This document shows, piece by piece, positions 11,800 to 26,600 of a stretch of 64,000 nucleotides of DNA; within the stretch, counting starts at the first letter, position 1; every line of letters starts with the position of its first letter. A model generated the notes under the pieces. It made no database searches, was not told the origin of the DNA, and worked only from the letters and a program-made list of their open reading frames with translations. Origin of the DNA: Ptiloglossa arizonensis (taxonomy: Eukaryota > Arthropoda > Insecta > Hymenoptera > Colletidae); NCBI RefSeq assembly GCF_051014685.1, contig NC_135060.1:3534001-3598000 (forward strand), read 5' to 3'. A program made the translations under genes and the position numbers.

Positions 11800-14614
11800 A
11801 CCAATCCGGTCTCGTCGCCGTGACATTTACAGCAATTGGTACGTCGAAGGGACAGGGTTTCGTTGGAACTAAATACACCCTTGGCGCGCCGTAGGACCCG
11901 GGTAGAGAGACCTGGGCCCGTTTGAACTACGGCATTCGCGTCCCGAGTGTTTCAGGGGGGGGTTCTCGCATGTCGGTTTCTCGGCGTACCGGAAGATCGA
12001 GCGTGTATCCTCGCCTCATCGGACATTTCGATTGCTTCGTATCGCTCAGTGAAAGTGAAACACACTCGACCGTGTTGTTTTCCGTGATTAGGACGAAAGT
12101 GGTGCCCCGATATGGCCAACGATGTGTCGTGTTCATCCGAAGGTTGTCCTCGGTGCTCGAACGACAGCACGATTTTTCTAACGTTGCACTAACCGTCGAA
12201 ACCTTCGCTCTGCGCGCGAGCAATACCTTCACCAGGTGGCGCGGAGTTTCTTGCACGGGAAAAAGTCGTTTTGCTTAAACATTCTCGAGTTATTCGGTTC
12301 CCGCGTGTATTCGTCGATTCGTGAGTTTCTCGTTTATCCGGTATTCTTCGGGGCGACGAGAATTTATCGTGAACAAAAAAAAAAAGAAGAAAGAGAAAAA
12401 AACAAAATTTCGCGATAAAAGAGAATTGCTCGCGCGTTTCGAAAAATCCAATTCGAACGTCTCCCGTGACTTTCGTTCTTACGGATGATGGTCGACTCGT
12501 TGCGAGAGATCAAACGTACATTGCAGTTCCGGTGGGGTCGCCGGAAGTAGCTGAGCGTGACGACGGCAGTTCTAACGGAAAAACGTGGGAACTCGTGTCG
12601 TGGCTCTTCTCTGCCGCTTCATTAACCGACACATGCTGAAACTAGCTCGACGATAATCCTATTAAATATCTACCGACGTATAAACTCTTCGTTTATTCAT
12701 GCTCCGGTTGATATCGAGATAACTCGTACATTTCGTTCCTACGATTTCTTGCGAAACACTCTCACGAATGTTTACGATACGTCCAAGGGTACTCGAATAA
12801 TTCCAATGACGAAGCGACTTCTTAATTAAAACGAAGGAAAGAAAAAAAAAAGAACAACGTTCATCCATTAATTGATACGCTCGACTGTGAAACCCTGATC
12901 GAAATAAACGTCATATACACATACACACGTATATACACACGCGCGCACACCTCGTGCATATTTGATACGTTCCAAGGAAACGGAATCACGTTTCATTGAC
13001 TTGCTAAAGCGTCGAAAAGGCTTTCCGCAACGTTCGAAGCACCGCAGACTTTACTCCGCCGCCTGGTGATGGTACTCGACCCTCGTGCAGTGTGCTCGAG
13101 GTGAAATTTACACTGCGCCGAGGAGAGTGTCCCTACTTCGGAGACGACTCGCGGGAATAGTTCCATCGGAGTGCCTAAAGACACGCGTGGACCTCTCGTT
13201 ACAATTAAGAAGAACCCGTGGACAGAAGGTACCGAACAACGTACGTTCGAACGAACGATTTCTGGACTCGAGGAAAATGTTACTTCGAAGCGATACGCCC
13301 GGGGCGATCCGAGACTCGGTGTACCATCGAGACCTCCGTAGCGAGGGGACAGTGTGGTAAACGGCGGTGGCGGGCGAGGTGGCTCGTGGGTTGCCGTTAA
13401 AGTAAATCCCGGACGGGATTCGTCATCGATTAAAAATAAAGCGGAGACAGATCGACGCGTGCATCATTGGAAAGCAAACGCGACGCGTGTTGCACGGCGA
13501 AGCGAATAGCTTGCTAGTAGCAGTAGCAACAGCAGCAGCAGCAGGATACAAGCACCTCCCCACTGTCGCGCGTAACATAGGCCACTGGACGACGGGAACA
13601 GAGACGACGAACGCGAAACCGAGAGAGAGTAGCCGGCGTGATCCCACTCTTAGGTAGAGTCCGTGACGTCAACCTCCGGGGCAACTCGAATGACCAGTTT
13701 GAACTGCCTGCTCGCGACAAGAACGGACGAAGAAGAAGACGAAGAAGAATCGAAGCGGTGGTCTGTCTCTTTGCCCGTTCGTCGATCCGTCTCGATACGT
13801 GTATACTTTTACCGGCCGACCTCCTCCGTGAATGTAGCGCCGCCTTCTATACGAACTGTGTTCCGCGGTGCGACCAACTCGTTAAATATTACGGTTCGTC
13901 GATCGATTCCGATTTTTCATCGAACGGCCACCACCGGTGTCGAGATACGTGGGAGAAATCGGTGAAATTTCATTGAGAAAAAAAAGAAGAGAAAGAGAAA
14001 AAAAAGAGAGAGAAATATACAAGAGAAACGTAGAGTTTTTCTCGCGCGGATGATCGGTCGAGTCGCGCACCTGGTGCCAGTGATAAGTAGAGGTACACGA
14101 GGCATGAGTAAGCCGTGAAGCGTACGGAGGCTCGCGATGGAACTCGGTCGTTCGGTGACGGTGCCTTGGTCGATCGGGAAGCCCCCACAGTTATCCGCGT
14201 TCACAGTGCTGCACCTCGATTCGTACAGTACAGTATCTCCGTGAATAAAGCGAATACCGAAGCACCTGAGTCGTCGAGGAACGCGTTCGCGCATATTTAC
14301 GCGCGGGTATCCACGAGGTCACGATCGTTCCAACCGTGAAAGTGTTCTCCAACGATAACATTTGCCCGACCAGTGTTAACGTACATTGGAAGAACACCCA
14401 GTGCCGTGGTAACGAGAAGTGTTATCGAGGAAAGTTCGTCGGTGAGGTTCACCGGGAAGGTGTTCGACGCGAGAGCGAAGTGCATGGACGCTCGATGGTA
14501 TCGTCACCGTGCAACGTGCACCGAGGGAAACAACGAACGACACACGGACCGTTGTGTTTGGATACTTGACGCGGGCGCTACTGCGCGTTGCGAAAACATC
14601 GCCACCGGAGAGAA
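11800..14614 (+). promoter_or_regulatory. CpG-dense upstream region and probable 5' leader of numb
   Basis: This segment is much richer in CpG than its surroundings and leads directly into the first coding exon at 14615. It contains several short plus-strand ATG frames, so any leader from here would carry upstream ORFs. It also holds simple repeats: CA-rich at 12917-12951, AGC-rich at 13513-13545, and A/G-rich at 13975-14014. The exact transcription start and any 5' UTR introns cannot be placed. A promoter here is an inference from composition and position. Confidence 0.45.
13513..13545 (+). repeat. AGC/AAC trinucleotide tract
   Basis: Imperfect repeats of AGT/AGC/AAC in the CpG-rich region upstream of numb, read as non-coding here. 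Confidence 0.7.
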
Positions 14615-14689
14615 ATGGGAAACCACCCGTCCGCCCACCAACCGCTCGAGAGAGCTACCAGCCATGCTGGAAATGGTCTTCGCCTCTCG
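14615..14689 (+). CDS. numb: First coding exon of the long Numb isoform
   Basis: The exon reads [13 protein letters not shown] followed by [12 protein letters not shown] and ends at a clean GTACGT donor in phase 0. Joined to 35508 it gives [18 protein letters not shown]. Fly Numb has a parallel start beginning MGNSSS with an EPLER block, then an Arg-Phe-Ser-Lys-Lys stretch before MDRLRR. The ATG context is favourable (A at -3, G at +4). MGNHPS fits the N-myristoylation pattern (Gly2, Ser6), which would suit the known membrane-targeting role of this end of the protein; lipidation itself is an inference. The weak points are the short length and the 20.8 kb gap to the next exon. Confidence 0.8.
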
Positions 14690-17600
14690 GTACGTTCCGA
14701 TCTTGTTTTACGTCGAACGATAACTCTCGCGCAGATGCACACGTGTCACGACCGCCTCTCAATGCAATATCGTTTAAACGAGCGTCCCCTGTTCCATGTT
14801 TACGCGCTCCTCGGGAATCGTTGCGCCTTTGGGAGCACCGAGGACCCACCTCGGGCCCTTCTCCCTCCGTTTAACCACCATTTCTTTCGATCTCTCCGTT
14901 TCGGGGGACCTGTACGCGTACAAGAGTGCCCGCGTTACCTTCGCGGGGGCTATTTCGTAAATATTTGTTCTAGATTAGAAACGTTGCTCATGGAGCGAGA
15001 TCGCTCCGTGAGACACTGCCCGAAAACTACTTGTGTTCGACAACCACGTGTGCCCTAGGGTTCATACATTGGAGTGACCGAATACGCGCTGAAGTATTGG
15101 TATAAGTTTTAGGATGTTGGAAACTGGAAGCTAGAAATTTGATAAGTAATGTAATGGATGTATCGGGTGTGGTAAAAAGACGAGTGAAAATTGAGTTCGT
15201 TGACGAGTTATGGTAATTGCACGATGGGAATACACTAGGTGTATTTATCGAAAGTAGTAATACGACAATTTGGTTTATTTTAATTTGAAAAATGTAGCGA
15301 AACTAGTAGTTACCGCAATTATGATAAAATAAGTTACCTGATCGCTATTTAAAAAAAAGCTAATCGAAAGTATATACGTATGTAACATACGTGTGTATGT
15401 GTATACAGAATTGCTTGTAGTTGTGGTGAGAAACTCCATTTAGAAACACATTTATTAACTTTTGTTGTTCGGCGTGTTCTAAAATGTTTATTTTATGTCG
15501 TGAATAATAGTGTGTATTAAGAGTAAGCGAAGAACTAGCTAAGAAATTATTAAACGTATCATCGAGAAACGTTAACATTTAAGCTGCTCTGAAGGATCTA
15601 ATCTCTGCGTTTATAACAAGCATACATTGTAGTACAATGATATATGGCTTTCGAACAAATATATGCTGAGTAATAAACCGTGATTGCGATATTTTGTCCG
15701 CGATACGTATAGCGAATTTGGTAATAAAATCGAAATTGAATTAATCTATGAACAAACGCACAACAGATTCCATTCGACTTTCTATTTTTCTGATGGAAAT
15801 TACCTACTAGAAAACTCATCTTTCGAACAAAAATTGTCCGTTGAAAGAGCAACCACGAAAGAAACGGAGCAACAATTGGTCAAAATATTTAATCGAAGTG
15901 TTATTTCATACATATTCCGCGATGTAGTTGAAATAGGCTCATCGAGACATTTAACCACAATAATAATACGTTTCTATTGTACCAAAGTTGTATACAGTAT
16001 AAAATATAGTAGAAATGAATGAAATATAGGTATAGAATAGTATACACAAATATACCATTTACGGTACAAAGACCAGGTATAACCAACTACATTCTGTTGT
16101 TAAGCTCAGCTTTGAAGTGGAAACGCTCGATTCGTTTTATTTTTATCGGAAATGTTTACTCGAACAACGGACAAAATTGTATCCTTTATTGCTCGGCTTA
16201 ATTGCCAGAAATTCAAATTGTTTGTAAAATTGATAAAAATTGGGGTTCCAAATTCTGTTATCTTGACAAGGTTACCGTCAAAAGGCTTTAATAAAAGTAA
16301 ATTTCCTGGCTCTTTAATGTGACCACGGATTAATTCGCCCTCGTCTTCGTCGTGGGCGGATCGGTATTTTTGTGGTCTGGATCAAACTGGTCCTGTAGAG
16401 GTCAGGACGAAGGTCGCATACTTTCCACTTTATCCTCCATGTTTAAAGTCTCTCTCGAGTTTTCGTTCGGTCGTTAGTTCGGTTGTATTCACGCGGTTTT
16501 TCTTCACGATAACGAACACGAACGAGTGAATTATGCGGCTTTAACTTATTTATCTAGCATTGCGTACCGTATACACGTTATCGTGTAATTGATGTACGTT
16601 ACGTCGCGACGATAGAATGTTACGGCTTTCAAAAATAATACTACACAAAGACCGTTTGAAGGTTGGTCGGTCGACAGTCAACTGTTGCCTAACGTTTTGT
16701 TTCTGGTCCCTATTTGCATTCCAACTGTCGACGCATTGTTACATATGAATGTCACTATTTTATTTTCAATTCTTTCTGGTACACGTATCTATTGTCCCGT
16801 ACTTGTTACATTATCGTACGCTGCCAGAGATTGAGACACCGTTTTCACAACGATGTTCGGTACAATTTAAAATTCATCGATTTTTATATCGACAATTATC
16901 TATTCACCGATATACTCTTTCCGCTTTATCGCATACCAACGGTGTCGTTTGAAGTAACGCCTACACTACCACTTTCGAGATAAGGGAAGAATTACAATTT
17001 TTTACTCTATTGCTGTAAAATCTGATCTATAAAAAAGTATATTTACCGTTGCTGTTTGAAGGTTATTTCAAGGTAAACTTGATTTCTTTAAACAGCATAC
17101 ACCTTTCGTGAATATTTCGTTAAATGAGAAAAAAAAAGACGAACGATGTCGAACACAATATCGTTCAAGGTTGCACGAGATCGGAAATAAAATATGTATT
17201 ATACATGCTGTGTATTTTATAGTGAAAAAACGGCTGAAATCCCACAGTTCCATTGGAAGGTCGATTTCAATATGCAGATACTCATTATGTGTTTCATTCC
17301 TGATTTCGCATGACCTTGCACATTCTTATGTCACGTATCGTTGAATTCGTTTCTTCTTTTTTTCTTCGTACACCAAAATTACCATCAAGAAACATATAAT
17401 TTCCATCCTATCGAGTAAAAAAACTTTCCCTGTAGTCAATAGTTCAGATGTTCAAATTGCACTCGTTCCACTGGAACGTGAATTGTCACAAATCGGTTGC
17501 ATTATCACGAATTTAATTCGATTCTTTTATCGAATTCTTGCGTTTCATACAGATACGATCAATGCTCGATCAATGTTCTTAAAATGACAATTTATGTTAC

Positions 17601-20600
17601 TAAAAGTCACGAGTCGGGGCATTTTTCTTGCACATCCCCTAAGTAAGACAAATTGTAGACGAAGTAAGAAATTGGTAAGACGATTGTTGATTACAATTCA
17701 TTGAAACTACGATCTCGTTATGGAGCAGCCGTGTCATCGGTAGAACGAATAAACGACGCGATTAACATAACGTTCGAGCGTTCTCGAAAACGTCACATCG
17801 ACCCGAGAGGCTTGACTCGAAACGTATTTAAAATTGCAATTACGTAGTTCCATGAATACGTATTAGCAGCCGCCGTCCGTTGTGTGCAATCAGGATGCCC
17901 CGTACTCGGAATTCTTACAAGCACTTTCAACGAATCCTCGACGCGTTGCATCGAGAAGTTTGCAGCGGTACGTACAGACTTTGCATAACCGACCGACAGA
18001 TCTTTGTTTCGAAGGTGAAACCTGACGCACGACGCCTCCAACTGTGAAACCATGGCTAACGAGAAAATCGTGTAAAATGCAACTTTCGATGCTTACGGTT
18101 TCAGCAATTACCCGCGTTAACGCCTGTGTTACGTATCGTGTAGTTATATCGTTAACAAGCGTTTTTTTTCTTCTTTTTTTTTTTTACCATCGTTGTTCAA
18201 GACTAAGCAATTTGCGTTACCACTTGTTACTCGCGCAATAGACATTACGGTTAGTTAATTCGTGGACTGTTCGCAGAGACGCGAAGAAGAAAGCGCGAAC
18301 GAGGTATCGATCAAATAGAAAGTAAATAGTAAAATGAAAAGAAAAGGGAACATTCGTATTGGACAATTTCTAATTGAGAAAAGATTTTTTGGATTTTTTG
18401 GATTCCAAATTTAAAATTAATTTCGGATCTGTGTTGCACTCGCAAATTTAGAAACAATGCATTCCAATAATTGTACAGTGTTTCTCTGACGCGAAAAATG
18501 AAAGCATAGGGCACTTTACAATTTTCTTACGTTTGTTTTTGCCTGGAAATTAGAGGATTACCGAAACGATTTGCTTACTTCGTGAGAGTACTTCGATTAA
18601 ACTAATGGTTCACATCGCTGCGTCTCGCTTTCAACAGAATTAAATTTTAACGAGATTAAAGGTAAAAACCTCTCCGCTCTGTTCTGAACGAAGTTACCGA
18701 GTAAAACGAAGTAGGTACATATTTGCGTCCCATTAATTCCTGTTAAATGAACAAGTACAGAGACATTCAGCTGAACATAATTATTAAAGGGTTACGCCAT
18801 CTTGGCAGCTTTAAAAGAGAGATCACCTTTGCGAATTTTTCTTTAAGAATATTGTACGCCCAATTAAAATTTTCTTTACTTTGCGAATAGAACGTGGAGT
18901 AAGCTTTTAAAAAAATATCTCTTACGTTTACATTAGACGCGAGAAAACAAAATTACGATACGAGAAGTAAAAGCAGTACAGTCAATTACGAAACAGAACA
19001 CAGCAATATAGATACCAGCTATCATATTCTTTGCCACGCGTAGTATCTTTATAATGTAGTTTAAAATTACCGCCACTTAGCGTATAAATAGAAATACACT
19101 CTTCACGCTAATAGCCATGGTCAGGACTGTTACACAATGGAAAAGTCCTCGATGTTTAATTCAAACATTGAACACATCTCATGTTGAATTGAAAAAATTG
19201 AACATCTCGTTTAAAAAAACCAAGGTTGATCTTCAGATGTCCTTGGTAATTCCACCTACGAACCAACCGTGTGTGCCACAAGGTATTCCTCTATTAAGAA
19301 TTTTCTTATTTCGGTTAAACAACTCGAAATATTCTTCGCGATCAATCATTGATTTCGTTGATTCTTCAAGTGTTTCATTTCTGATGTTCGTTTGCAATTC
19401 AACGACAACTGCTTGCTTTTTGGATTAATTGTTACATTTCTGAAGATGATCCGAATCCGAGGATCGAAACTTGTAGAAACTGGGTTAAGCCCGTGAGATT
19501 GTCACCTTTTAAGAAGCTTAAATGTTTCTTGGAACTTTATACATTCGATGTCGCGGAGCTAGCAATTGTAACGAAATGTTTCGAAGCGAGAGAGTGGCAG
19601 AAACGAACAGCTGAATCGACGGATGGAAATTGTGCTCGGTTCCGTTACAAGGACCTGAAGTTGGGGAATACTTTGATGGCCGCGACCTCTCCCGTTAAAA
19701 CCTACCCGTATGGCTTCCGGTTACGTCCAAGTGCCCGACGCTCGGCCTCTCGAGTCGCGTCTCGAGAGTGCTTTCTCTCGATCATTGCGTCGCTTTCCAC
19801 TGCGACAACTGCGATACACGCATAATCATTTCACCAGTTCCACCGAAATGTCGCCAGAAGTGAACTCGAAACATTTACAAGATATTTACAAATCCATTAT
19901 CGCGATAGAAACTGAACGTGGGCGGTACTCGACGCAACGAACGAAGAAGTAAAGTGTATCGAAAAATTAACTGATTTTAGAATTTTAGAAAATGTAGAGA
20001 AGACTCGAGATAGAAAGCTTGCCAAAGAGCTGAGAGATTTAACACTATTTCTATTATTATTTCTAGCTGAGAAATTTGATTGTTTCTATATCGTTTTAAC
20101 AAGCACTGTAACAAATGAAAAGAAGAAAAAGAACAAAGTTCACGAAGGTTAAGAGGGAATGACTGCTCCGCAGAGGAATTCTTTTCGTTTCGTTTGGATG
20201 AAAGAGTTCGATGGATAACCTACTACGATCGAATCAATAGTCGCGTTGCAATTTCATTTGTATTTTGAAAAGCGTTGAAATCACTGGCAAACCACTATCG
20301 CAGACACGACACACATGGCCTGGACTTCGTTGTAGACCATATCATAAACCGTCACTCTTCGTCGACACATGGTCAACAGCCGCATTCAGTTCCCGGAATT
20401 GTTACATTTCAAACTTCCTAGACTTTCCTTACTCCAATAACGATTTTTCATTAATCGAGACACAGAAAAGAACTACTAGATACGCTGCAGCTTCCGATAA
20501 TTACGCTCGAACCTTCCATCGGTTATTCTTTGTGTCGTAGTTCACCACAGTGCTTAATAAGCCACAGTACCAACAGCAATGCGTCATCCATCTTTGTGAG

Positions 20601-23600
20601 TGTAATTCACAGCCCCGTACAGTTCTATCGCATTAATTTGTAATAGAGATACCGCATTCGTGTCATCGCACGGTACACTACAGAGCGTCGGGCAAATTTA
20701 TAGTACAATTTACTACCTCAACGACGTTCAACACTGATCCACTCTCACAAGGGAGGACTGCAAACTCAATGAAACTTTCATCATTGATTCGACCCGAGAA
20801 CTATGCCGATAAATCGTAGGTGGTACATCTCTGTCCTCGTTTTCTTCTTGCCTAGACGACTCTAGAGTTGTAAAAAACATTTCAAAAATGTTTCAAATAG
20901 ATACTACTACTAGAAAAATATATTAAGTTGGATCAGTGAACATTTAAAGATTCATCTGACGATTAAAAGAGTTAGAATTAATTCACAATCGACGATACAT
21001 TGACTTGAATCATTCCCTGAAACTGTATCCTCCGTGGAATTATTTCATTCTGTAATTCGCTATTCGCAAGTCACTGCCATACTACTGAAATCACAAATCG
21101 ACGATAAGACGATGACTCGTCGTCGAAATTCTCGAAAACCCGGCGCCGAACGTGAGAATTCCAAGGCACACCTGGCCAGCGAACCATGGGACCGAGTTGA
21201 TTCCGTGTAACGCGAGATTCGCGAGGTTGCACGTCAGTGTTAACCGATGTAACGAAGGAAGAGGTTTCCTCGGGCGTTCCACGATTACGATATTCGCTGG
21301 TCCGGTAGGCCACGCCGAGAGGGATTCGAAACATCAAGCGAGGTTACGCAAATTGGCCAGCGGGTCGGTCGGCGTTTGTGATTACGTTTGAAGCGTATTA
21401 CGCGAGCGACACGCATAAATCTATTTGAACGACGTGCGTGAACAACGTGTACGTTACGGGCACGCACACTCCTCGAGAGCAACGGGGGGATCGAACTCCA
21501 AGGATAACCGGTGCTACGCGTCGATGTCCGTCCGCTTGATAGCGACCGAGAGAAAGAGATCCGGATTTCTATAGGGTGTCTTGGAATTGCAGACGCGAAT
21601 TAACTCTCCCTTCTCCTCTCTCTGTCCCTCTCGCGAGATAACTCTCGTGTTGCAGTGCATTGAATGGAACTGACAAGGGGAGGTCAGGAACCGGACGAGC
21701 GGATTTTGAACGGGACCAAGCTTGGTAATCGTAGGGGCCGATCGGTATAAACAAACTGTGTATAGACACCGCATCCCTTTACAGAAGTAACGTGTATCCA
21801 CCGTGGTGGTTCCAGTACGAAGAAAGGAAAAGAATCGCGCGAAGAAATAGAGAGTACTTTTTCTAGCATTCGAAGCCTCGTCTCACAGATGGTAATCTGG
21901 GATACACGAGTATCTCGGTTACCGCCTATGCTTGAAACTAGGCCGTGAGACAACTTGTCCAATTTTTCTCGAACTGTTCAAAACTCCGGTGTAACACGAA
22001 TCGTTTGAACGTTAATTACTTTTTGAATATTGAAGCTTTCTCGTTGTCGTAAAGTTTTCTGCATTTTCTCTGTTGTTCAGTTTGCCGGATAAACGTAACA
22101 AATGATCTCATCGATTTTAGCAGTTTCGAATATTCTCGAGACATTCGTTTACAACGATAGATTCCAATCTGGAGCTTCTAGAAACGTACTATTTACCAAA
22201 ATTAAAATAATCTTTCGACGTGGTATTTTTTGTTTGTTTTCCGAACTGTTCGACCAAATATTATCTTACCAATTGGACTGATAGAAACAATGTCGTGTAA
22301 ACACAGGTCCACGAGTTCCTTCGTTTTATAGTCTTTTAAAGTTATGTGTCGAGGTAAGCGTTCGATGTAGGCTCGAGCAAGGAGACAAGCTCGACAGTGT
22401 CGTGTCATTGATTTTTGAAGACGTTCGAATACTTCCGTGCTATTCTCGTTCGCTTCTTTATACATTGATGCGAATAACGATGTTCCATGGCAGTGAAACC
22501 TACCGAAAACTTGTCGACGAAAATAAGAAATATCGTTACAACACTTGTCCTTCGAGCTGTAGGAAAGTTATCCCCTCCTCCGTTCTCTGGAATTATAAGC
22601 ACGGATTCTGTTCCTCAATTTGAGCAGCAACACTTGTACGATCCGAGGAATGTCAAATAACGTTCTATTCATACGACAATGTAAATAATGTTTCCAAAGC
22701 TTTCGTAGAAGACACTATACGAACATCACAGAAATTTAACGTAAATGCTACTTCGATATGGTGAAATATAAATATTAACACCGTCGTTCGATTGTACATT
22801 CTTCGATTAAAACTGAAAGTATTATCAATAATGTGTTCAAAGAAAGTAAAAATCAATACGAGTGATAGAGAATAAATAAAAATTCAGAAAAAATTGAACA
22901 AAAAGAAGAGGCGGAAGAATGGTTTCAAAATTTACCAAAATGTTCACCGACAGTTTTAGGAACAAAGTGAATCCAGAATTATACCGAAGAATTTTTCGAG
23001 AAAACAAATTTTACGTTCAATATAAGTTGAAACGACGTAAGCAACTAAATTTTGTGGGAATAAAAATGAATTTTGGACACGTGCCATTCTTCCAATGAAA
23101 ATAATTTGAATATATATGGGTCAGGCGGTTGTAATAAAATTCGAAGGAAAACGAATAAAAGACGCGTCTTAAAAATTTACGTTCGCCAGTGAAGCACAGA
23201 CGTGATTCGATAGCGATGCGGATCTGTACGGGTCCCAATATCGCTGGGAAACTCATGACTATTGATAGGATTATAAATAAATATAGTATTTGCATATTTC
23301 GATAGCGCGGAAAAATTAAGATCAATGGAAAATTTTTATTCTCGCGTCGAGCACTCGATGTTCCTATACTGGCCGTGTTACAAAAATATGGATTCTGCAC
23401 AACACGAATCCAATTCTAAAAACTGTACCGTAAAGTTCAAACAATCACAGACGATGTTAAATAATCCTACCGTCGATTCCAAGAAAACGTTGAAATTGAA
23501 GATTACAGAAGCTCGGAATAATATTAAGTACAAATTACTATCGAAAAATATCTCTACAGAGACGTGATAAAGTACTCGATGAATAAATTTCGCGTTTATT

Positions 23601-26600
23601 ATTCGTTAGATATTTATCGGTCGATGTTTCTAAGCTTTGGTAAATATTGTTTAGAGAAACTTACAAAGACACCTATGATCTTTAAATTTCAATCTGTCGC
23701 GCTGAATTCTAAAAATCCTAAGGCGAGCACAAGTTACCGTAACTGAAGATATCTCGAAACCAATCGGTGTTGGCCTTCACGTGTACCAAGGCCTCTCTCT
23801 TGTCCACGGATTGGAGATGGCGTTCGAAAATTTGACAAGAGGAGGTTCGATTCACCGTGTAGAAATTGCGGAGCACGCGTTCCAACGAGACGATATTGAA
23901 TCACGCTCGCAATGCGAACGCAACGAGGCGTTTGCGTTATTGTCCTGCGAATAACGCCGCGCATTGTATCGTGTACCTTACGTACTTCTGCCTACGTTGC
24001 CGTGTGCAACACCTGTCTCGGTGAAAGGATTGCGTACTCGTTGGGACTGGCAGATATTTGCCGCTTCGATACTCGCTGCCATTTCAAGCAACGTCGAATA
24101 TCGTCCTGTCTTCCGCCTTGACGCGCCAGGATCATTCGGTGTGACGATCGGGTACTCGTCAGGACCCCTAGAACTCTTGAGATTTTAGAATCGTTCGTGG
24201 ATTCTTAGAGATGATCATGTTCGAAAAGCTTTCAGACGTTTCGTTGGTACTGTAACTAGCATCGTCAAGATTAAGTCGTAAAATGAATCTGGAATGGAAC
24301 ATTTTTATATATTTCGCACACATGCGTTTATACTCTAGAAGAACGTAATATTTAAATTCCAATTTGAATTCCAAATCCTCTCCTCTCGAGTCCAAAAGGT
24401 TAATGTTAACATCGATCTTCCGATGATCAAATTTGAACCAGTTTAGGAAATTTTCTACGGTTCGTTCGCGACGTAGATAATGTGTAAAAAAAAAATTCGA
24501 AACTTTCCTCGACGAGCATTTTAAACTTGTTTCTTCGTCGCGATATAAATTTAATTTAACGACACGGTTACGTCGAAGTTAAGTTGCGTTATGCGCCATT
24601 AAAGCTCGCATTGGTAACTCTCCAGGAGCTTCGTACGTTGGCACAAATTGTTCGAAGCCCTGGATCCGTAAATCCTTAACTCGAACGAGTATAGTGATCC
24701 ACGTCGATTCGCGCACAAAGACGGAAAAAAGTTCCGAACGGAAAATATTAATTAACGAACACTTTGCGTCGAACATCACCAGCGTCTTGCATAGCGACTA
24801 GGATAAGGTAACGTTCGCCATCTCGTCTGAACCATAACCGGGAAAGTAATTGTGCTAATTACGCTATTGAATGTATCCTTTAAGCAGGGAGGGAACAATA
24901 GTCGATTATAAAAAAAAAACATTGTTACTCCTACGTTGGTGTAATTAGTGTAATTAGCGCCGGGTTGTGGGAAATCTTCCTCGCTGGAAAGTCTGGGAAA
25001 TGGAAGCCCGTTTCAAGTATATTTAATAAACTTGAATTATACTTGGACGATTGTACTTGTTGGTATAAAAGATCTGTTCGAACGAATACGAGAACACGCT
25101 AGGTTCACGGGTACGTTATCGGGTGGCTTTAATTCATCGATTCCATTTGGAATTTCCACGTCAATTCCTGGCTGAGATTTCTCTTTGGATTTTCTAGGCC
25201 CCAGGTTTCTTGTTAATCGCACAATTTACATACGTACGCATTATGGGAACGGGGGGTCATTGAATTGAATGCAACGACCAAGTTACGAAGGTGTACACAC
25301 GGTTAAAACGATTCTACTTATACACTACGACATACGCAGCTAAGGCGCGGAGCGCAATCTTTTTCTACCAATCGGAATCGTTCGAATTGAGTATACATTG
25401 TCTCACTGTACTGTCCGGTGTGTTTGTACGAGAAGCATTGACAGAATCCAGTGTCTCGAGCTCCGGTCAACGAACCGATAGGGCTGTATGAATGTATACC
25501 GGCTTTCACTAGTGCCTTTCTAGGTCACGACACCTCGTCAGGGACCAGAAGATCCATGTCTTCGATTGGCACGTAGCCCCAAAGTAAGAAATGCCAACTA
25601 CGGAGAGCTCTGCCAAAGCGTCATTCAGATTCTTTTAGAACGACTCGTTTTTACTACTACGTCCACTTGTATGCCAGGGACACTTTATCAATCATTTGAA
25701 TAGCTCGAGTTTCTTTTGGCCACAAAGTACGTAACACCATTTAAGTGATATCACATGCGTCATACTGACGAAGAAGAGTAATGGACAATTTTAACGTAAA
25801 GGGTAAAACGTTAGATTGATAGCAAAAAGAATTTCCAGTATGTATTGTCCAAGTGTAAATTTATTTCCAATTGACCGTGAAATTCTTACTGTAAATAAAT
25901 AAATGTATTTTTCTTCGTTCGACAAGTTCTATCTGTGCAACGATAAATGTTCAGTACTTATCAATGCACCTGAACTATATTCTAGACTTTATTTTCCTAC
26001 GTACCCTCTTAGTATCATAATTTCCTTCCTCCAGAAATACATGCTCTTTGAACCTACTCTGCATTTAAACGCGTTACTACATCTTTTATCCGTCGACACT
26101 TTATCTCATTTTTCCAGTTTTTTCGTCCTGCTTCGTTTCCTTTCATTTTATATTTTATTTCGTGCAGCGAAACGTTGGGTTGTTCGGAAAGCAATTTCGT
26201 TTTCCAGAATGGAGAATATATAATTTGATCAAATGTTTATACACTCTAGAAAGAAACTCACCGATACTTTGACAATATTCTCATATACATACAATATAAA
26301 ATATAACAAAATTTACTTCTCACCGATGGTTGACACACCGATACGCTTGCACCATCGTTTCGATCACCGAACGTGTGTAATGCGAGTCTCTCCGGTTGTT
26401 GTTCTATCTCTCTCGCTCTCGATACATTCACTTTCCTCATTGGACAGTGCGTGAACGACTCGATCTCGTCTCGAGACAAAAGAAATCGATTCCTCGGACA
26501 ACTCGACTTCCCTGGAGAACCGAAACTCCGTGGATCTGTTCAATCGTGTCTCGATAATTTTTTCTAAACTGTACGATGACTTCCACTCTCGACTCCGTAG

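Noticed and set aside
11922..12278. A 118-codon plus-strand frame in the CpG-rich region before numb
   Set aside because: Stop codons are rarer in CpG-rich DNA, and opposing frames of similar length exist. There is no recognisable domain and no good donor in frame.
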